DNA of 64,000 nucleotides from positions 16,240,442 through 16,304,441 of the forward strand of contig NC_064045.1 of the NCBI RefSeq assembly GCF_932526225.1, written 5' to 3'. Origin of the DNA: Nematostella vectensis. Its lineage: Eukaryota; Cnidaria; Anthozoa; Actiniaria; Edwardsiidae. A model generated the notes under the pieces. It was not told the origin of the DNA and searched no databases. It worked only from the letters and a program-made list of their open reading frames with translations. A program made the translations under genes and the position numbers. Below, in pieces: positions 24,059-38,091 of this stretch. The number at the start of each line of letters is the position of its first letter. Position 1 is the first letter of the stretch.

Positions 24059-26060
24059 TATTTAAAAAGAACTACTGTAAGTAATTAGAGTGGTTTTCAT
24101 TAACCCGTGAAACAAAGTGTGATAGTTAAACGGTAATAGTTAGTAAAACACAAAAAAGAACAATAGAATCAGATCACCACAAAGTGTAATACGCTAAAGC
24201 GCAGTTCACGGGTTAATGAAGGTTTTGACATTTCAACCTTACATCCACATGAAAGTAATGCCTAATATCGAGTGCCCTACAGTAAGTGTTTTGCAGTCAA
24301 GTTGTTTTCTGTTAGTAGGTAAAAAAATATTCTAAATAATAGTAATCATAGCTATGGTCACCACTTACACATATAGAACTTGTAATGAAAAGAAAGAAAA
24401 AATATATATATATGCAGTCAAACAACAGAATTGCATGATAACCTTGAATATATTGAATAAAGGACTGCAAAAAAACATCTTTTATACTAGTTGCTTGAAT
24501 TGACCCTTGGCTATTTTTAGCTGAATTCCCCTCCCCCTCTAAAAAAGAAAATAATAATAATAATAATAGAACAAAACTAAAAAGAAAACAAACACAACAG
24601 AGACCCCCACCAACAATTTTGATTTTTTTGTACTTTCCTTTAAAAGGGGAGTGTCATGGTTAAGAGATTTGCAATAGCTCTAGAGCCCTGACACAATGAA
24701 CTTCAGTGAAATTCTAATACTGACTTATGAGCTTTTGGTACATGTGGGAGACTTTAAACAAAACAAAAAAAATGACCACAAACTGTCCATTAACATAGTT
24801 TTCAATATAATATTGCATATTATTTAATAAGGTATTGACAGCTTTTAAAAAGTTCAACTGTTTGTAGACACTTAAAAGCCTACAATAAACACTGACTCCA
24901 GACATGCGCAGTACTATGCTGCTGCCCCTTTAAAGTAAAATACAGCTTTACTTAGTCAGCGTAGACAATATTGCGGATTTTGTCAATATTCTAATATGAA
25001 TATGCCAATATTCTCCCCCCTTACGTCTTTATTTCTATTTATTTTATGATTTTCACATGATACCAAAACAGCGTCTTTTTTCTTCGCTAATTTGATGTCA
25101 TGTACATAATAAAAGAGATGCGCCCGTGCGCATGGCGAGTCCCCAAGGGACCCAAGACGCCCAAATAGACCTCTATTTTTTGTCATCCACAATCTCGGCG
25201 AGCTGTGCGTGGCGTAACCGTATTACAGGCCTGGGATCCTGGTTATTGTCCTCCCCATTAATGCGCGGGTTGGGATAACCTTGCAAGAGTGTTGTACAGC
25301 ATATTCGCTCGGAAATATCGGTGCTTGGGGCCTTCGGGTTCTTTACAGCCTTCCGTAAAAGCCTTGTGCTGCCATACCGATTGGGTAATCCGTATGTATG
25401 GTTTCCGTTTTGTTCTTCAGACCGGGTTCGATCCCAGGACAATGGGCTTTTTTTTTATTCGTTTTCTTTCTTTGTGCTTGCCCCCCCTAATCCTGATTGG
25501 TTTTGCGCAAAAATAATAAAAAAAGTGAGTTTGCAAAATAAGCTTGCTGGATTTATTGATTATATGTATTCAATTTGTTCCTAGGAAGTTAACAAAAACA
25601 CAAAGCAAAGAGTTTGAGGAAGTAAACAAGTATGTGAACTTTAATGTTCTATTTGAAGGGGTGCATTTTGTACAGGGAATCATACATAGAATGCTTAACT
25701 GGTGGAGAGGGAAGAGGTAAAAGTTTATTGAGCATAATTTCAACAATAGCAGGGGGAAGAGAGGGGCACTCTCTTCATACAATATTGCAGTTGTTACCTA
25801 TTATTAAATAAGTTTGTAACATGTCTTTGTTTATTAAGCAAGGTCTATTTCTGAGACAAGCAAACTCAAGTAAGGCTGTTGAAATAACAGGTGAGTGTTA
25901 AAAGAAAAACAATTATCTGATTAGAAAACTACTGTAGATTCCTTTGCACCAAAATAAGAACAAACTTCATTTTGTTTGTTATTTATGAGGAACGAGATGA
26001 GCTCTACAAAGCCATAAAGAAATATGTATTGCTCATCTAAATTATACAAGTAAATGATAA
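24059..26060 (+). repeat. Array unit 13
   Basis: A box 25210-25220, B box 25425-25435. The closing stem is weakened by C to A (CCCAGGACAATGG). It has gtacataataaaag upstream. Both changes recur in units 27 and 28, more than 33 kb away. Confidence 0.95.
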
Positions 26061-28063
26061 TATTTAAAAAGAACTACTGTAAGTAATTAGAGTGGTTTTC
26101 ATTAACCCGTGAAACAAAGTGTGATAGTTAAACGGTAATAGTTAGTAAAACACAAAAAAGAACAATAGAATCAGATCACCACAAAGTGTAATACGCTAAA
26201 GCGTAGTTCACGGGTTAATGAAGGTTTTGACATTTCAACCTTACATCCACATGAAAGTAATGCCTAATATCGAGTGCCCTACAGTAAGTGTTTTGCAGTC
26301 AAGTTGTTTTCTGTTAGTAGGTAAAAAAATATTCTAAATAATAGTAATCATAGCTATGGTCACCACTTACACATATAGAACTTGTAATGAAAAGAAAGAA
26401 AAAATATATATATATGCAGTCAAACAACAGAATTGCATGATAACCTTGAATATATTGAATAAAGGACTGCAAAAAAACATCTTTTATACTAGTTGCTTGA
26501 ATTGACCCTTGGCTATTTTTAGCTGAATTCCCCTCCCCCTCTAAAAAAGAAAATAATAATAATAATAATAGAACAAAACTAAAAAGAAAACAAACACAAC
26601 AGAGACCCCCACCAACAATTTTGATTTTTTTGTACTTTCCTTTAAAAGGGGAGTGTCATGGTTAAGAGATTTGCAATAGCTCTAGAGCCCTGACACAATG
26701 AACTTCAGTGAAATTCTAATACTGACTTATGAGCTTTTGGTACATGTGGGAGACTTTAAACAAAACAAAAAAAATGACCACAAACTGTCCATTAACATAG
26801 TTTTCAATATAATATTGCATATTATTTAATAAGGTATTGACAGCTTTTAAAAAGTTCAACTGTTTGTAGACACTTAAAAGCCTACAATAAACACTGACTC
26901 CAGACATGCGCAGTACTATGCTGCTGCCCCTTTAAAGTAAAATACAGCTTTACTTAGTCAGCGTAGACAATATTGCGGATTTTGTCAATATTCTAATATG
27001 AATATGCCAATATTCTCCCCCCTTACGTCTTTATTTCTATTTATTTTATGATTTTCACATGATACCAAAACAGCGTCTTTTTTCTTCGCTAATTTGATGT
27101 CATGTGCACAATAAAAGAGATGCGCCCGTGAGCATGGCGAGTCCCCAAGGGACCCAAGACGCCCAAATAGACCTCTATTTTTTGTCATCCACAATCTCGG
27201 CGAGCTGTGCGTGGCGTAACCGTATTACAGGCCTGGGATCCTGGTTATTGTCCTCCCCATTAATGCGCGGGTTGGGATAACCTTGCAAGAGTGTTGTACA
27301 GCATATTCGCTCGGAAATATCGGTGCTTGGGGCCTTCGGGTTCTTTACAGCCTTCCGTAAAAGCCTTGTGCTGCCATACCGATTGGGTAATCCGTATGTA
27401 TGGTTTCCGTTTTGTTCTTCAGACCGGGTTCGATCCCAGGCCAATGGGCTTTTTTTTTATTCGTTTTCTTTCTTTGTGCTTGCCCCCCCTAATCCTGATT
27501 GGTTTTGCGCAAAAATAATAAAAAAAAGTGAGTTTGCAAAATAAGCTTGCTGGATTTATTGATTATATGTATTCAATTTGTTCCTAGGAAGTTAACAAAA
27601 ACACAAAGCAAAGAGTTTGAGGAAGTAAACAAGTATGTGAACTTTAATGTTCTATTTGAAGGGGTGCATTTTGTACAGGGAAGCATACATAGAATGCTTA
27701 ACTGGTGGAGAGGGAAGAGGTAAAAGTTTATTGAGCATAATTTCAACAATAGCAGGGGGAAGAGAGGGGCACTCTCTTCATACAATATTGCAGTTGTTAC
27801 CTATTATTAAATAAGTTTGTAACATGTCTTTGTTTATTAAGCAAGGTCTATTTCTGAGACAAGCAAACTCAAGTAAGGCTGTTGAAATAACAGGTGAGTG
27901 TTAAAAGAAAAACAATTATCTGATTAGAAAACTACTGTAGATTCCTTTGCACCAAAATAAGAACAAACTTCATTTTGTTTGTTATTTATGAGGAACGAGA
28001 TGAGCTCTTCAAAGCCATAAAGAAATATGTATTGCTCATCTAAATTATACAAGTAAATGATAA
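26061..28063 (+). repeat. Array unit 14
   Basis: A box 27212-27222, B box 27427-27437. It has gtgagcat and agctcttcaa as in units 1, 4 and 8, but aagcatacat rather than aatcatacat, so it is a mosaic of lineages. Confidence 0.95.
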
Positions 28064-30067
28064 TATTTAAAAAGAACTACTGTAAGTAATTAGAGTGGTT
28101 TTCATTAACCCGTGAAACAAAGTGTGATAGTTAAACGGTAATAGTTAGTAAAACACAAAAAAGAACAATAGAATCAGATCACCACAAAGTGTAATACGCT
28201 AAAGCGTAGTTCACGGGTTAATGAAGGTTTTGACATTTCAACCTTACATCCACATGAAAGTAATGCCTAATATCGAGTGCCCTACAGTAAGTGTTTTGCA
28301 GTCAAGTTGTTTTCTGTTAGTAGGTAAAAAAATATTCTAAATAATAGTAATCATAGCTATGGTCACCACTTACACATATAGAACTTGTAATGAAAAGAAA
28401 GAAAAAATATATATATATGCAGTCAAACAACAGAATTGCATGATAACCTTGAATATATTGAATAAAGGACTGCAAAAAAACATCTTTTATACTAGTTGCT
28501 TGAATTGACCCTTGGCTATTTTTAGCTGAATTCCCCTCCCCCTCAAAAAAGAAAATAATAATAATAATAATAGAACAAAACTAAAAAGAAAACAAACACA
28601 ACAGAGACCCCCACCAACAATTTTGATTTTTTTTTTACTTTCCTTTAAAAGGGGAGTGTCATGGTTAAGAGATTTGCAATAGCTCTAGAGCCCTGACACA
28701 ATGAACTTCAGTGAAATTCTAATACTGACTTATGAGCTTTTGGTACATGTGGGAGACTTTAAACAAAACAAAAAAAATGACCACAAACTGTCCATTAACA
28801 TAGTTTTCAATATAATATTGCATATTATTTAATAAGGTATTGACAGCTTTTAAAAAGTTCAACTGTTTGTAGACACTTAAAAGCCTACAATAAACACTGA
28901 CTCCAGACATGCGCAGTACTATGCTGCTGCCCCTTTAAAGTAAAATACAGCTTTACTTAGTCAGCGTAGACAATATTGCGGATTTTGTCAATATTCTAAT
29001 ATGAATATGCCAATATTCTCCCCCCTTACGTCTTTATTTCTATTTATTTTATGATTTTCACATGATACCAAAACAGCGTCTTTTTTCTTCGCTAATTTGA
29101 TGTCATGTGCACAATAAAAGAGATGCGCCCGTGCGCATGGCGAGTCCCCAAGGGACCCAAGACGCCCAAATAGACCTCTATTTTTTGTCATCCACAATCT
29201 CGGCGAGCTGTGCGTGGCGTAACCGTATTACAGGCCTGGGATCCTGGTTATTGTCCTCCCCATTAATGCGCGGGTTGGGATAACCTTGCAAGAGTGTTGT
29301 ACAGCATATTCGCTCGGAAATATCGGTGCTTGGGGCCTTCGGGTTCTTTACAGCCTTCCGTAAAAGCCTTGTGCTGCCATACCGATTGGGTAATCCGTAT
29401 GTATGGTTTCCGTTTTGTTCTTCAGACCGGGTTCGATCCCAGGCCAATGGGCTTTTTTTTTATTCGTTTTCTTTCTTTGTGCTTGCCCCCCCTAATCCTG
29501 ATTGGTTTTGCGCAAAAATAATAAAAAAAAGTGAGTTTGCAAAATAAGCTTGCTGGATTTATTGATTATATGTATTCAATTTGTTCCTAGGAAGTTAACA
29601 AAAAACACAAAGCAAAGAGTTTGAGGAAGTAAACAAGTATGTGAACTTTAATGTTCTATTTGAAGGGGTGCATTTTGTACAGGGAAGCATACATAGAATG
29701 CTTAACTGGTGGAGAGGGAAGAGGTAAAAGTTTATTGAGCATAATTTCAACAATAGCAGGGGGAAGAGAGGGGCACTCGCTTCATACAATATTGCAGTTG
29801 TTACCTATTATTAAATAAGTTTGTAACATGTCTTTGTTTATTAAGCAAGGTCTATTTCTGAGACAAGCAAACTCAAGTAAGGCTGTTGAAATAACAGGTG
29901 AGTGTTAAAAGAAAAACAATTATCTGATTAGAAAACTACTGTAGATTCCTTTGCACCAAAATAAGAACAAACTTCATTTTGTTTGTTATTTATGAGGAAC
30001 GAGATGAGCTCTACAAAGCCATAAAGAAATATGTATTGCTCATCTAATTTATACAAGTAAATGATAA
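28064..30067 (+). repeat. Array unit 15
   Basis: A box 29215-29225, B box 29430-29440. The RNA-gene candidate is standard. It has cccctcaaaaaag near 28540, shared with unit 11, and ends with the catctaattt variant. Confidence 0.95.
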
Positions 30068-32071
30068 TATTAAAAAAGAACTACTGTAAGTAATTAGAGT
30101 GGTTTTCATTAACCCGTGAAACAAAGTGTGATAGTTAAACGGTAATAGTTAGTAAAACACAAAAAAGAACAATAGAATCAGATCACCACAAAGTGTAATA
30201 CGCTAAAGCGTAGTTCACGGGTTAATGAAGGTTTTGACATTTCAACCTTACATCCACATGAAAGTAATGCCTAATATCGAGTGCCCTACAGTAAGTGTTT
30301 TGCAGTCAAGTTGTTTTCTGTTAGTAGGTAAAAAAATATTCTAAATAATAGTAATCATAGCTATGGTCACCACTTACACATATAGAACTTGTAATGAAAA
30401 GAAAGAAAAAATATATATATATGCAGTCAAACAACAGAATTGCATGATAACCTTGAATATATTGAATAAAGGACTGCAAAAAAACATATTTTATACTAGT
30501 TGCTTGAATTGACCCTTGGCTATTTTTAGCTGAATTCCCCTCCCCCTCTAAAAAAGAAAATAATAATAATAATAATAGAACAAAACTAAAAAGAAAACAA
30601 ACACAACAGAGACCCCCACCAACAATTTTGATTTTTTTTTACTTTCCTTTAAAAGGGGAGTGTCATGGTTAAGAGATTTGCAATAGTTCTAGAGCCCTGA
30701 CACAATAAACTTCAGTGAAATTCTAATACTGACTTATGAGCTTTTGGTACATGTGGGAGACTTTAAACAAAACAAAGAAAATGACCACAAACTGTCCATT
30801 AACATAGTTTTCAATATAATATTGCATATTATTTAATAAGGTATTGACAGCTTTTAAAAAGTTCAACTGTTTGTAGACACTTAAAAGCCTACAATAAACA
30901 CTGACTCCAGACATGCGCAGTACTATGCTGCTGCCCCTTTAAAGTAAAATACAGCTTTACTTAGTCAGCGTAGACAACATTGCGGATTTTGTCAATATTC
31001 TAATATGAATATGCCAATATTCTCCCCCCTTACGTCTTTATTTCTATTTATTTTATGATTTTCACATGATACCAAAACAGCGTCTTTTTTCTTCGCTAAT
31101 TTGATGTCATGTGCACAATAAAAGAGATGCGCCCGTGCGCATGGCGAGTCCCCAAGGGACCCAAGACGCCCAAATAGACCTCTATTTTTTGTCATCCACA
31201 ATCTCGGCGAGCTGTGCGTGGCGTAACCGTATTACAGGCCTGGGATCCTGGTTATTGTCCTCCCCATTAATGCGCGGGTTGGGATAACCTTGCAAGAGTG
31301 TTGTACAGCATATTCGCTCGGAAATATCGGTGCTTGGGGCCTTCGGGTTCTTTACAGCCTTCCGTAAAAGCCTTGTGCTGCCATACCGATTGGGTAATCC
31401 GTATGTATGGTTTCCGTTTTGTTCTTCAGACCGGGTTCGATCCCAGGCCAATGGGCTTTTTTTTTATTCGTTTTCTTTCTTTGTGCTTGCCCCCCCTAAT
31501 CCTGATTGGTTTTGCGCAAAAATAATAAAAAAAAGTGAGTTTGCAAAATAAGCTTGCTGGATTTATTGATTATATGTATTCAATTTGTTCCTAGGAAGTT
31601 AACAAAAAACACAAAGCAAAGAGTTTGAGGAAGTAAACAAGTATGTGAACTTTAATGTTCTATTTGAAGGGGTGCATTTTGTACAGGGAAGCATACATAG
31701 AATGCTTAACTGGTGGAGAGGGAAGAGGTAAAAGTTTATTGAGCATAATTTCAACAATAGCAGGGGGAAGAGAGGGGCACTCTCTTCATACAATATTGCA
31801 GTTGTTACCTATTATTAAATAAGTTTGTAACATGTCTTTGTTTATTAAGCAAGGTCTATTTCTGAGACAAGCAAACTCAAGTAAGGCTGTTGAAATAACA
31901 GGTGAGTGTTAAAAGAAAAACAATTATCTGATTAGAAAACTACTGTAGATTTCTTTGCACCAAAATAAGAACAAACTTCATTTTGTTTGTTATTTATGAG
32001 GAACGAGATGAGCTCTACAAAGCCATAAAGAAATATGTATTGCTCATCTAAATTATACAAGTAAATGATAA
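30068..32071 (+). repeat. Array unit 16
   Basis: A box 31219-31229, B box 31434-31444. Diagnostic changes are aaacatatttt, caatagttct, caataaactt, caaagaaaatg, gacaacattg and gatttctttg. All are shared with unit 18 at an offset of 4012 bp. Confidence 0.95.
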
Positions 32072-34079
32072 TATTTAAAAAGAACTACTGTAAGTAATTA
32101 GAGTGGTTTTTATTAACCCGTGAAACAAAGTGTGATAGTTAAACGGTAATAGTTAGTAAAACACAAAAAAGAACAATAGAATCAGATCACCACAAAGTGT
32201 AATACGCTAAAGCGTAGTTCACGGGTTAATGAAGGTTTTGACATTTCAACCTTACATCCACATGAAAGTAATGCCTAATATCGAGTGCCCTACAGTAAGT
32301 GTTTTGCAGTCAAGTTGTTTTCTGTTAGTAGGTAAAAAAATATTCTAAATAATAGTAATCATAGCTATGGTCACCACTTACACATATAGAACTTGTAATG
32401 AAAAGAAAGAAAAAAAAATATATATATATATGCAGTCAAACAACAGAATTGCATGATAACCTTGAATATATTGAATAAAGGGCTGCAAAAAAACATCTTT
32501 TATACTAGTTGCTTGAATTGACCCTTGGCTATTTTTAGCTGAATTCCCCTCCCCCTCTAAAAAAGAAAATAATAATAATAATAATAGAACAAAACTAAAA
32601 AGAAAACAAACACAACAGAGACCCCCACCAACAATTTTGATTTTTTTTACTTTCCTTTAAAAGGGGAGTGTCATGGTTAAGAGATTTGCAATAGCTCTTG
32701 AGCCCTGACACAATGAACTTCAGTGAAATTCTAATACTGACTTATGAGCTTTTGGTACATGTGGGAGACTTTAAACAAAACAAAAAAAATGACCACAAAC
32801 TGTCCATTAACATAGTTTTCAATATAATATTGCATATTATTTAATAAGGTATTGACAGCTTTTAAAAAGTTCAACTGTTTGTAGACACTTAAAAGCCTAC
32901 AATAAACACTGACTCCAGACATGCGCAGTACTATGCTGCTGCCCCTTTAAAGTAAAATACAGCTTTACTTAGTCAGCGTAGACAATATTGCGGATTTTGT
33001 CAATATTCTAATATGAATATGCCAATATTCTCCCCCCTTACGTCTTTATTTCTATTTATTTTATGATTTTCACATGATACCAAAACAGCGTCTTTTTTCT
33101 TCGCTATTTTGATGTCATGTGCACAATAAAAGAGATGCGCCCGTGCGCATGGCGAGTCCCCAAGGGACCCAAGACGCCCAAATAGACCTCTATTTTTTGT
33201 CATCCACAATCTCGGCGAGCTGTGCGTGGCGTAACCGTATTACAGGCCTGGGATCCTGGTTATTGTCCTCCCCATTAATGCGCGGGTTGGGATAACCTTG
33301 CAAGAGTGTTGTACAGCATATTCGCTCGGAAATATCGGTGCTTGGGGCCTTCGGGTTCTTTACAGCCTTCCGTAAAAGCCTTGTGCTGCCATACCGATTG
33401 GGTAATCCGTATGTATGGTTTCCGTTTTGTTCTTCAGACCGGGTTCGATCCCAGGCCAATGGGCTTTTTTTTTATTCGTTTTGTTTCTTTGTGCTTGCCC
33501 CCCCTAATCCTGATTGGTTTTGCGCAAAAATAATAAAAAAAAGTGAGTTTGCAAAATAAGCTTGCTGGATTTATTGATTATATGTATTCAATTTGTTCCT
33601 AGGAAGTTAACAAAAAACACAAAGCAAAGAGTTTGAGGAAGTAAACAAGTATGTGAACTTTAATGTTCTATTTGAAGGGGTGCATTTTGTACAGGGAAGC
33701 ATACATAGAATGCTTAACTGGTGGAGAGGGAAGAGGTAAAAGTTTATTGAGCATAATTTCAACAATAGCAGGGGGAAGAGAGGGGCACTCGCTTCATACA
33801 ATATTGCAGTTGTTACCTATTATTAAATAAGTTTGTAACATGTCTTTGTTTATTAAGCAAGGTCTATTTCTGAGACAAGCAAACTCAAGTAAGGCTGTTG
33901 AAATAACAGGTGAGTGTTAAAAGAAAAACAATTATCTGATTAGAAAACTACTGTAGATTCCTTTGCACCAAAATAAGAACAAACTTCATTTTGTTTGTTA
34001 TTTATGAGGAACGAGATGAGCTCTACAAAGCCATAAAGAAATATGTATTGCTCATCTAATTTATACAAGTAAATGATAA
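32072..34079 (+). repeat. Array unit 17
   Basis: A box 33227-33237, B box 33442-33452. Diagnostic changes are agggctgc, ctcttgagccc, cgctattttgat and cgttttgtttc. All are shared with unit 19; unit 21 shares the first three. The left arm of the inverted-repeat module has C to T, leaving a possible G-T pair. Confidence 0.95.
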
Positions 34080-36083
34080 TATTAAAAAAGAACTACTGTA
34101 AGTAATTAGAGTGGTTTTCATTAACCCGTGAAACAAAGTGTGATAGTTAAACGGTAATAGTTAGTAAAACACAAAAAAGAACAATAGAATCAGATCACCA
34201 CAAAGTGTAATACGCTAAAGCGTAGTTCACGGGTTAATGAAGGTTTTGACATTTCAACCTTACATCCACATGAAAGTAATGCCTAATATCGAGTGCCCTA
34301 CAGTAAGTGTTTTGCAGTCAAGTTGTTTTCTGTTAGTAGGTAAAAAAATATTCTAAATAATAGTAATCATAGCTATGGTCACCACTTACACATATAGAAC
34401 TTGTAATGAAAAGAAAGAAAAAATATATATATATGCAGTCAAACAACAGAATTGCATGATAACCTTGAATATATTGAATAAAGGACTGCAAAAAAACATA
34501 TTTTATACTAGTTGCTTGAATTGACCCTTGGCTATTTTTAGCTGAATTCCCCTCCCCCTCTAAAAAAGAAAATAATAATAATAATAATAGAACAAAACTA
34601 AAAAGAAAACAAACACAACAGAGACCCCCACCAACAATTTTGATTTTTTTTTACTTTCCTTTAAAAGGGGAGTGTCATGGTTAAGAGATTTGCAATAGTT
34701 CTAGAGCCCTGACACAATAAACTTCAGTGAAATTCTAATACTGACTTATGAGCTTTTGGTACATGTGGGAGACTTTAAACAAAACAAAGAAAATGACCAC
34801 AAACTGTCCATTAACATAGTTTTCAATATAATATTGCATATTATTTAATAAGGTATTGACAGCTTTTAAAAAGTTCAACTGTTTGTAGACACTTAAAAGC
34901 CTACAATAAACACTGACTCCAGACATGCGCAGTACTATGCTGCTGCCCCTTTAAAGTAAAATACAGCTTTACTTAGTCAGCGTAGACAACATTGCGGATT
35001 TTGTCAATATTCTAATATGAATATGCCAATATTCTCCCCCCTTACGTCTTTATTTCTATTTATTTTATGATTTTCACATGATACCAAAACAGCGTCTTTT
35101 TTCTTCGCTAATTTGATGTCATGTGCACAATAAAAGAGATGCGCCCGTGCGCATGGCGAGTCCCCAAGGGACCCAAGACGCCCAAATAGACCTCTATTTT
35201 TTGTCATCCACAATCTCGGCGAGCTGTGCGTGGCGTAACCGTATTACAGGCCTGGGATCCTGGTTATTGTCCTCCCCATTAATGCGCGGGTTGGGATAAC
35301 CTTGCAAGAGTGTTGTACAGCATATTCGCTCGGAAATATCGGTGCTTGGGGCCTTCGGGTTCTTTACAGCCTTCCGTAAAAGCCTTGTGCTGCCATACCG
35401 ATTGGGTAATCCGTATGTATGGTTTCCGTTTTGTTCTTCAGACCGGGTTCGATCCCAGGCCAATGGGCTTTTTTTTTATTCGTTTTCTTTCTTTGTGCTT
35501 GCCCCCCCTAATCCTGATTGGTTTTGCGCAAAAATAATAAAAAAAAGTGAGTTTGCAAAATAAGCTTGCTGGATTTATTGATTATATGTATTCAATTTGT
35601 TCCTAGGAAGTTAACAAAAAACACAAAGCAAAGAGTTTGAGGAAGTAAACAAGTATGTGAACTTTAATGTTCTATTTGAAGGGGTGCATTTTGTACAGGG
35701 AAGCATACATAGAATGCTTAACTGGTGGAGAGGGAAGAGGTAAAAGTTTATTGAGCATAATTTCAACAATAGCAGGGGGAAGAGAGGGGCACTCTCTTCA
35801 TACAATATTGCAGTTGTTACCTATTATTAAATAAGTTTGTAACATGTCTTTGTTTATTAAGCAAGGTCTATTTCTGAGACAAGCAAACTCAAGTAAGGCT
35901 GTTGAAATAACAGGTGAGTGTTAAAAGAAAAACAATTATCTGATTAGAAAACTACTGTAGATTTCTTTGCACCAAAATAAGAACAAACTTCATTTTGTTT
36001 GTTATTTATGAGGAACGAGATGAGCTCTACAAAGCCATAAAGAAATATGTATTGCTCATCTAAATTATACAAGTAAATGATAA
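34080..36083 (+). repeat. Array unit 18
   Basis: A box 35231-35241, B box 35446-35456. It is a near-duplicate of unit 16, the first half of a 4.0-kb dimer repeat. Confidence 0.95.
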
Positions 36084-38091
36084 TATTTAAAAAGAACTAC
36101 TGTAAGTAATTAGAGTGGTTTTTATTAACCCGTGAAACAAAGTGTGATAGTTAAACGGTAATAGTTAGTAAAACACAAAAAAGAACAATAGAATCAGATC
36201 ACCACAAAGTGTAATACGCTAAAGCGTAGTTCACGGGTTAATGAAGGTTTTGACATTTCAACCTTACATCCACATGAAAGTAATGCCTAATATCGAGTGC
36301 CCTACAGTAAGTGTTTTGCAGTCAAGTTGTTTTCTGTTAGTAGGTAAAAAAATATTCTAAATAATAGTAATCATAGCTATGGTCACCACTTACACATATA
36401 GAACTTGTAATGAAAAGAAAGAAAAAAAAATATATATATATATGCAGTCAAACAACAGAATTGCATGATAACCTTGAATATATTGAATAAAGGGCTGCAA
36501 AAAAACATCTTTTATACTAGTTGCTTGAATTGACCCTTGGCTATTTTTAGCTGAATTCCCCTCCCCCTCTAAAAAAGAAAATAATAATAATAATAATAGA
36601 ACAAAACTAAAAAGAAAACAAACACAACAGAGACCCCCACCAACAATTTTGATTTTTTTTACTTTCCTTTAAAAGGGGAGTGTCATGGTTAAGAGATTTG
36701 CAATAGCTCTTGAGCCCTGACACAATGAACTTCAGTGAAATTCTAATACTGACTTATGAGCTTTTGGTACATGTGGGAGACTTTAAACAAAACAAAAAAA
36801 ATGACCACAAACTGTCCATTAACATAGTTTTCAATATAATATTGCATATTATTTAATAAGGTATTGACAGCTTTTAAAAAGTTCAACTGTTTGTAGACAC
36901 TTAAAAGCCTACAATAAACACTGACTCCAGACATGCGCAGTACTATGCTGCTGCCCCTTTAAAGTAAAATACAGCTTTACTTAGTCAGCGTAGACAATAT
37001 TGCGGATTTTGTCAATATTCTAATATGAATATGCCAATATTCTCCCCCCTTACGTCTTTATTTCTATTTATTTTATGATTTTCACATGATACCAAAACAG
37101 CGTCTTTTTTCTTCGCTATTTTGATGTCATGTGCACAATAAAAGAGATGCGCCCGTGCGCATGGCGAGTCCCCAAGGGACCCAAGACGCCCAAATAGACC
37201 TCTATTTTTTGTCATCCACAATCTCGGCGAGCTGTGCGTGGCGTAACCGTATTACAGGCCTGGGATCCTGGTTATTGTCCTCCCCATTAATGCGCGGGTT
37301 GGGATAACCTTGCAAGAGTGTTGTACAGCATATTCGCTCGGAAATATCGGTGCTTGGGGCCTTCGGGTTCTTTACAGCCTTCCGTAAAAGCCTTGTGCTG
37401 CCATACCGATTGGGTAATCCGTATGTATGGTTTCCGTTTTGTTCTTCAGACCGGGTTCGATCCCAGGCCAATGGGCTTTTTTTTTATTCGTTTTGTTTCT
37501 TTGTGCTTGCCCCCCCTAATCCTGATTGGTTTTGCGCAAAAATAATAAAAAAAAGTGAGTTTGCAAAATAAGCTTGCTGGATTTATTGATTATATGTATT
37601 CAATTTGTTCCTAGGAAGTTAACAAAAAACACAAAGCAAAGAGTTTGAGGAAGTAAACAAGTATGTGAACTTTAATGTTCTATTTGAAGGGGTGCATTTT
37701 GTACAGGGAAGCATACATAGAATGCTTAACTGGTGGAGAGGGAAGAGGTAAAAGTTTATTGAGCATAATTTCAACAATAGCAGGGGGAAGAGAGGGGCAC
37801 TCTCTTCATACAATATTGCAGTTGTTACCTATTATTAAATAAGTTTGTAACATGTCTTTGTTTATTAAGCAAGGTCTATTTCTGAGACAAGCAAACTCAA
37901 GTAAGGCTGTTGAAATAACAGGTGAGTGTTAAAAGAAAAACAATTATCTGATTAGAAAACTACTGTAGATTCCTTTGCACCAAAATAAGAACAAACTTCA
38001 TTTTGTTTGTTATTTATGAGGAACGAGATGAGCTCTACAAAGCCATAAAGAAATATGTATTGCTCATCTAAATTATACAAGTAAATGATAA
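36084..38091 (+). repeat. Array unit 19
   Basis: A box 37239-37249, B box 37454-37464. It is a near-duplicate of unit 17, the second half of the 4.0-kb dimer, and also has the left-arm C to T. Confidence 0.95.
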
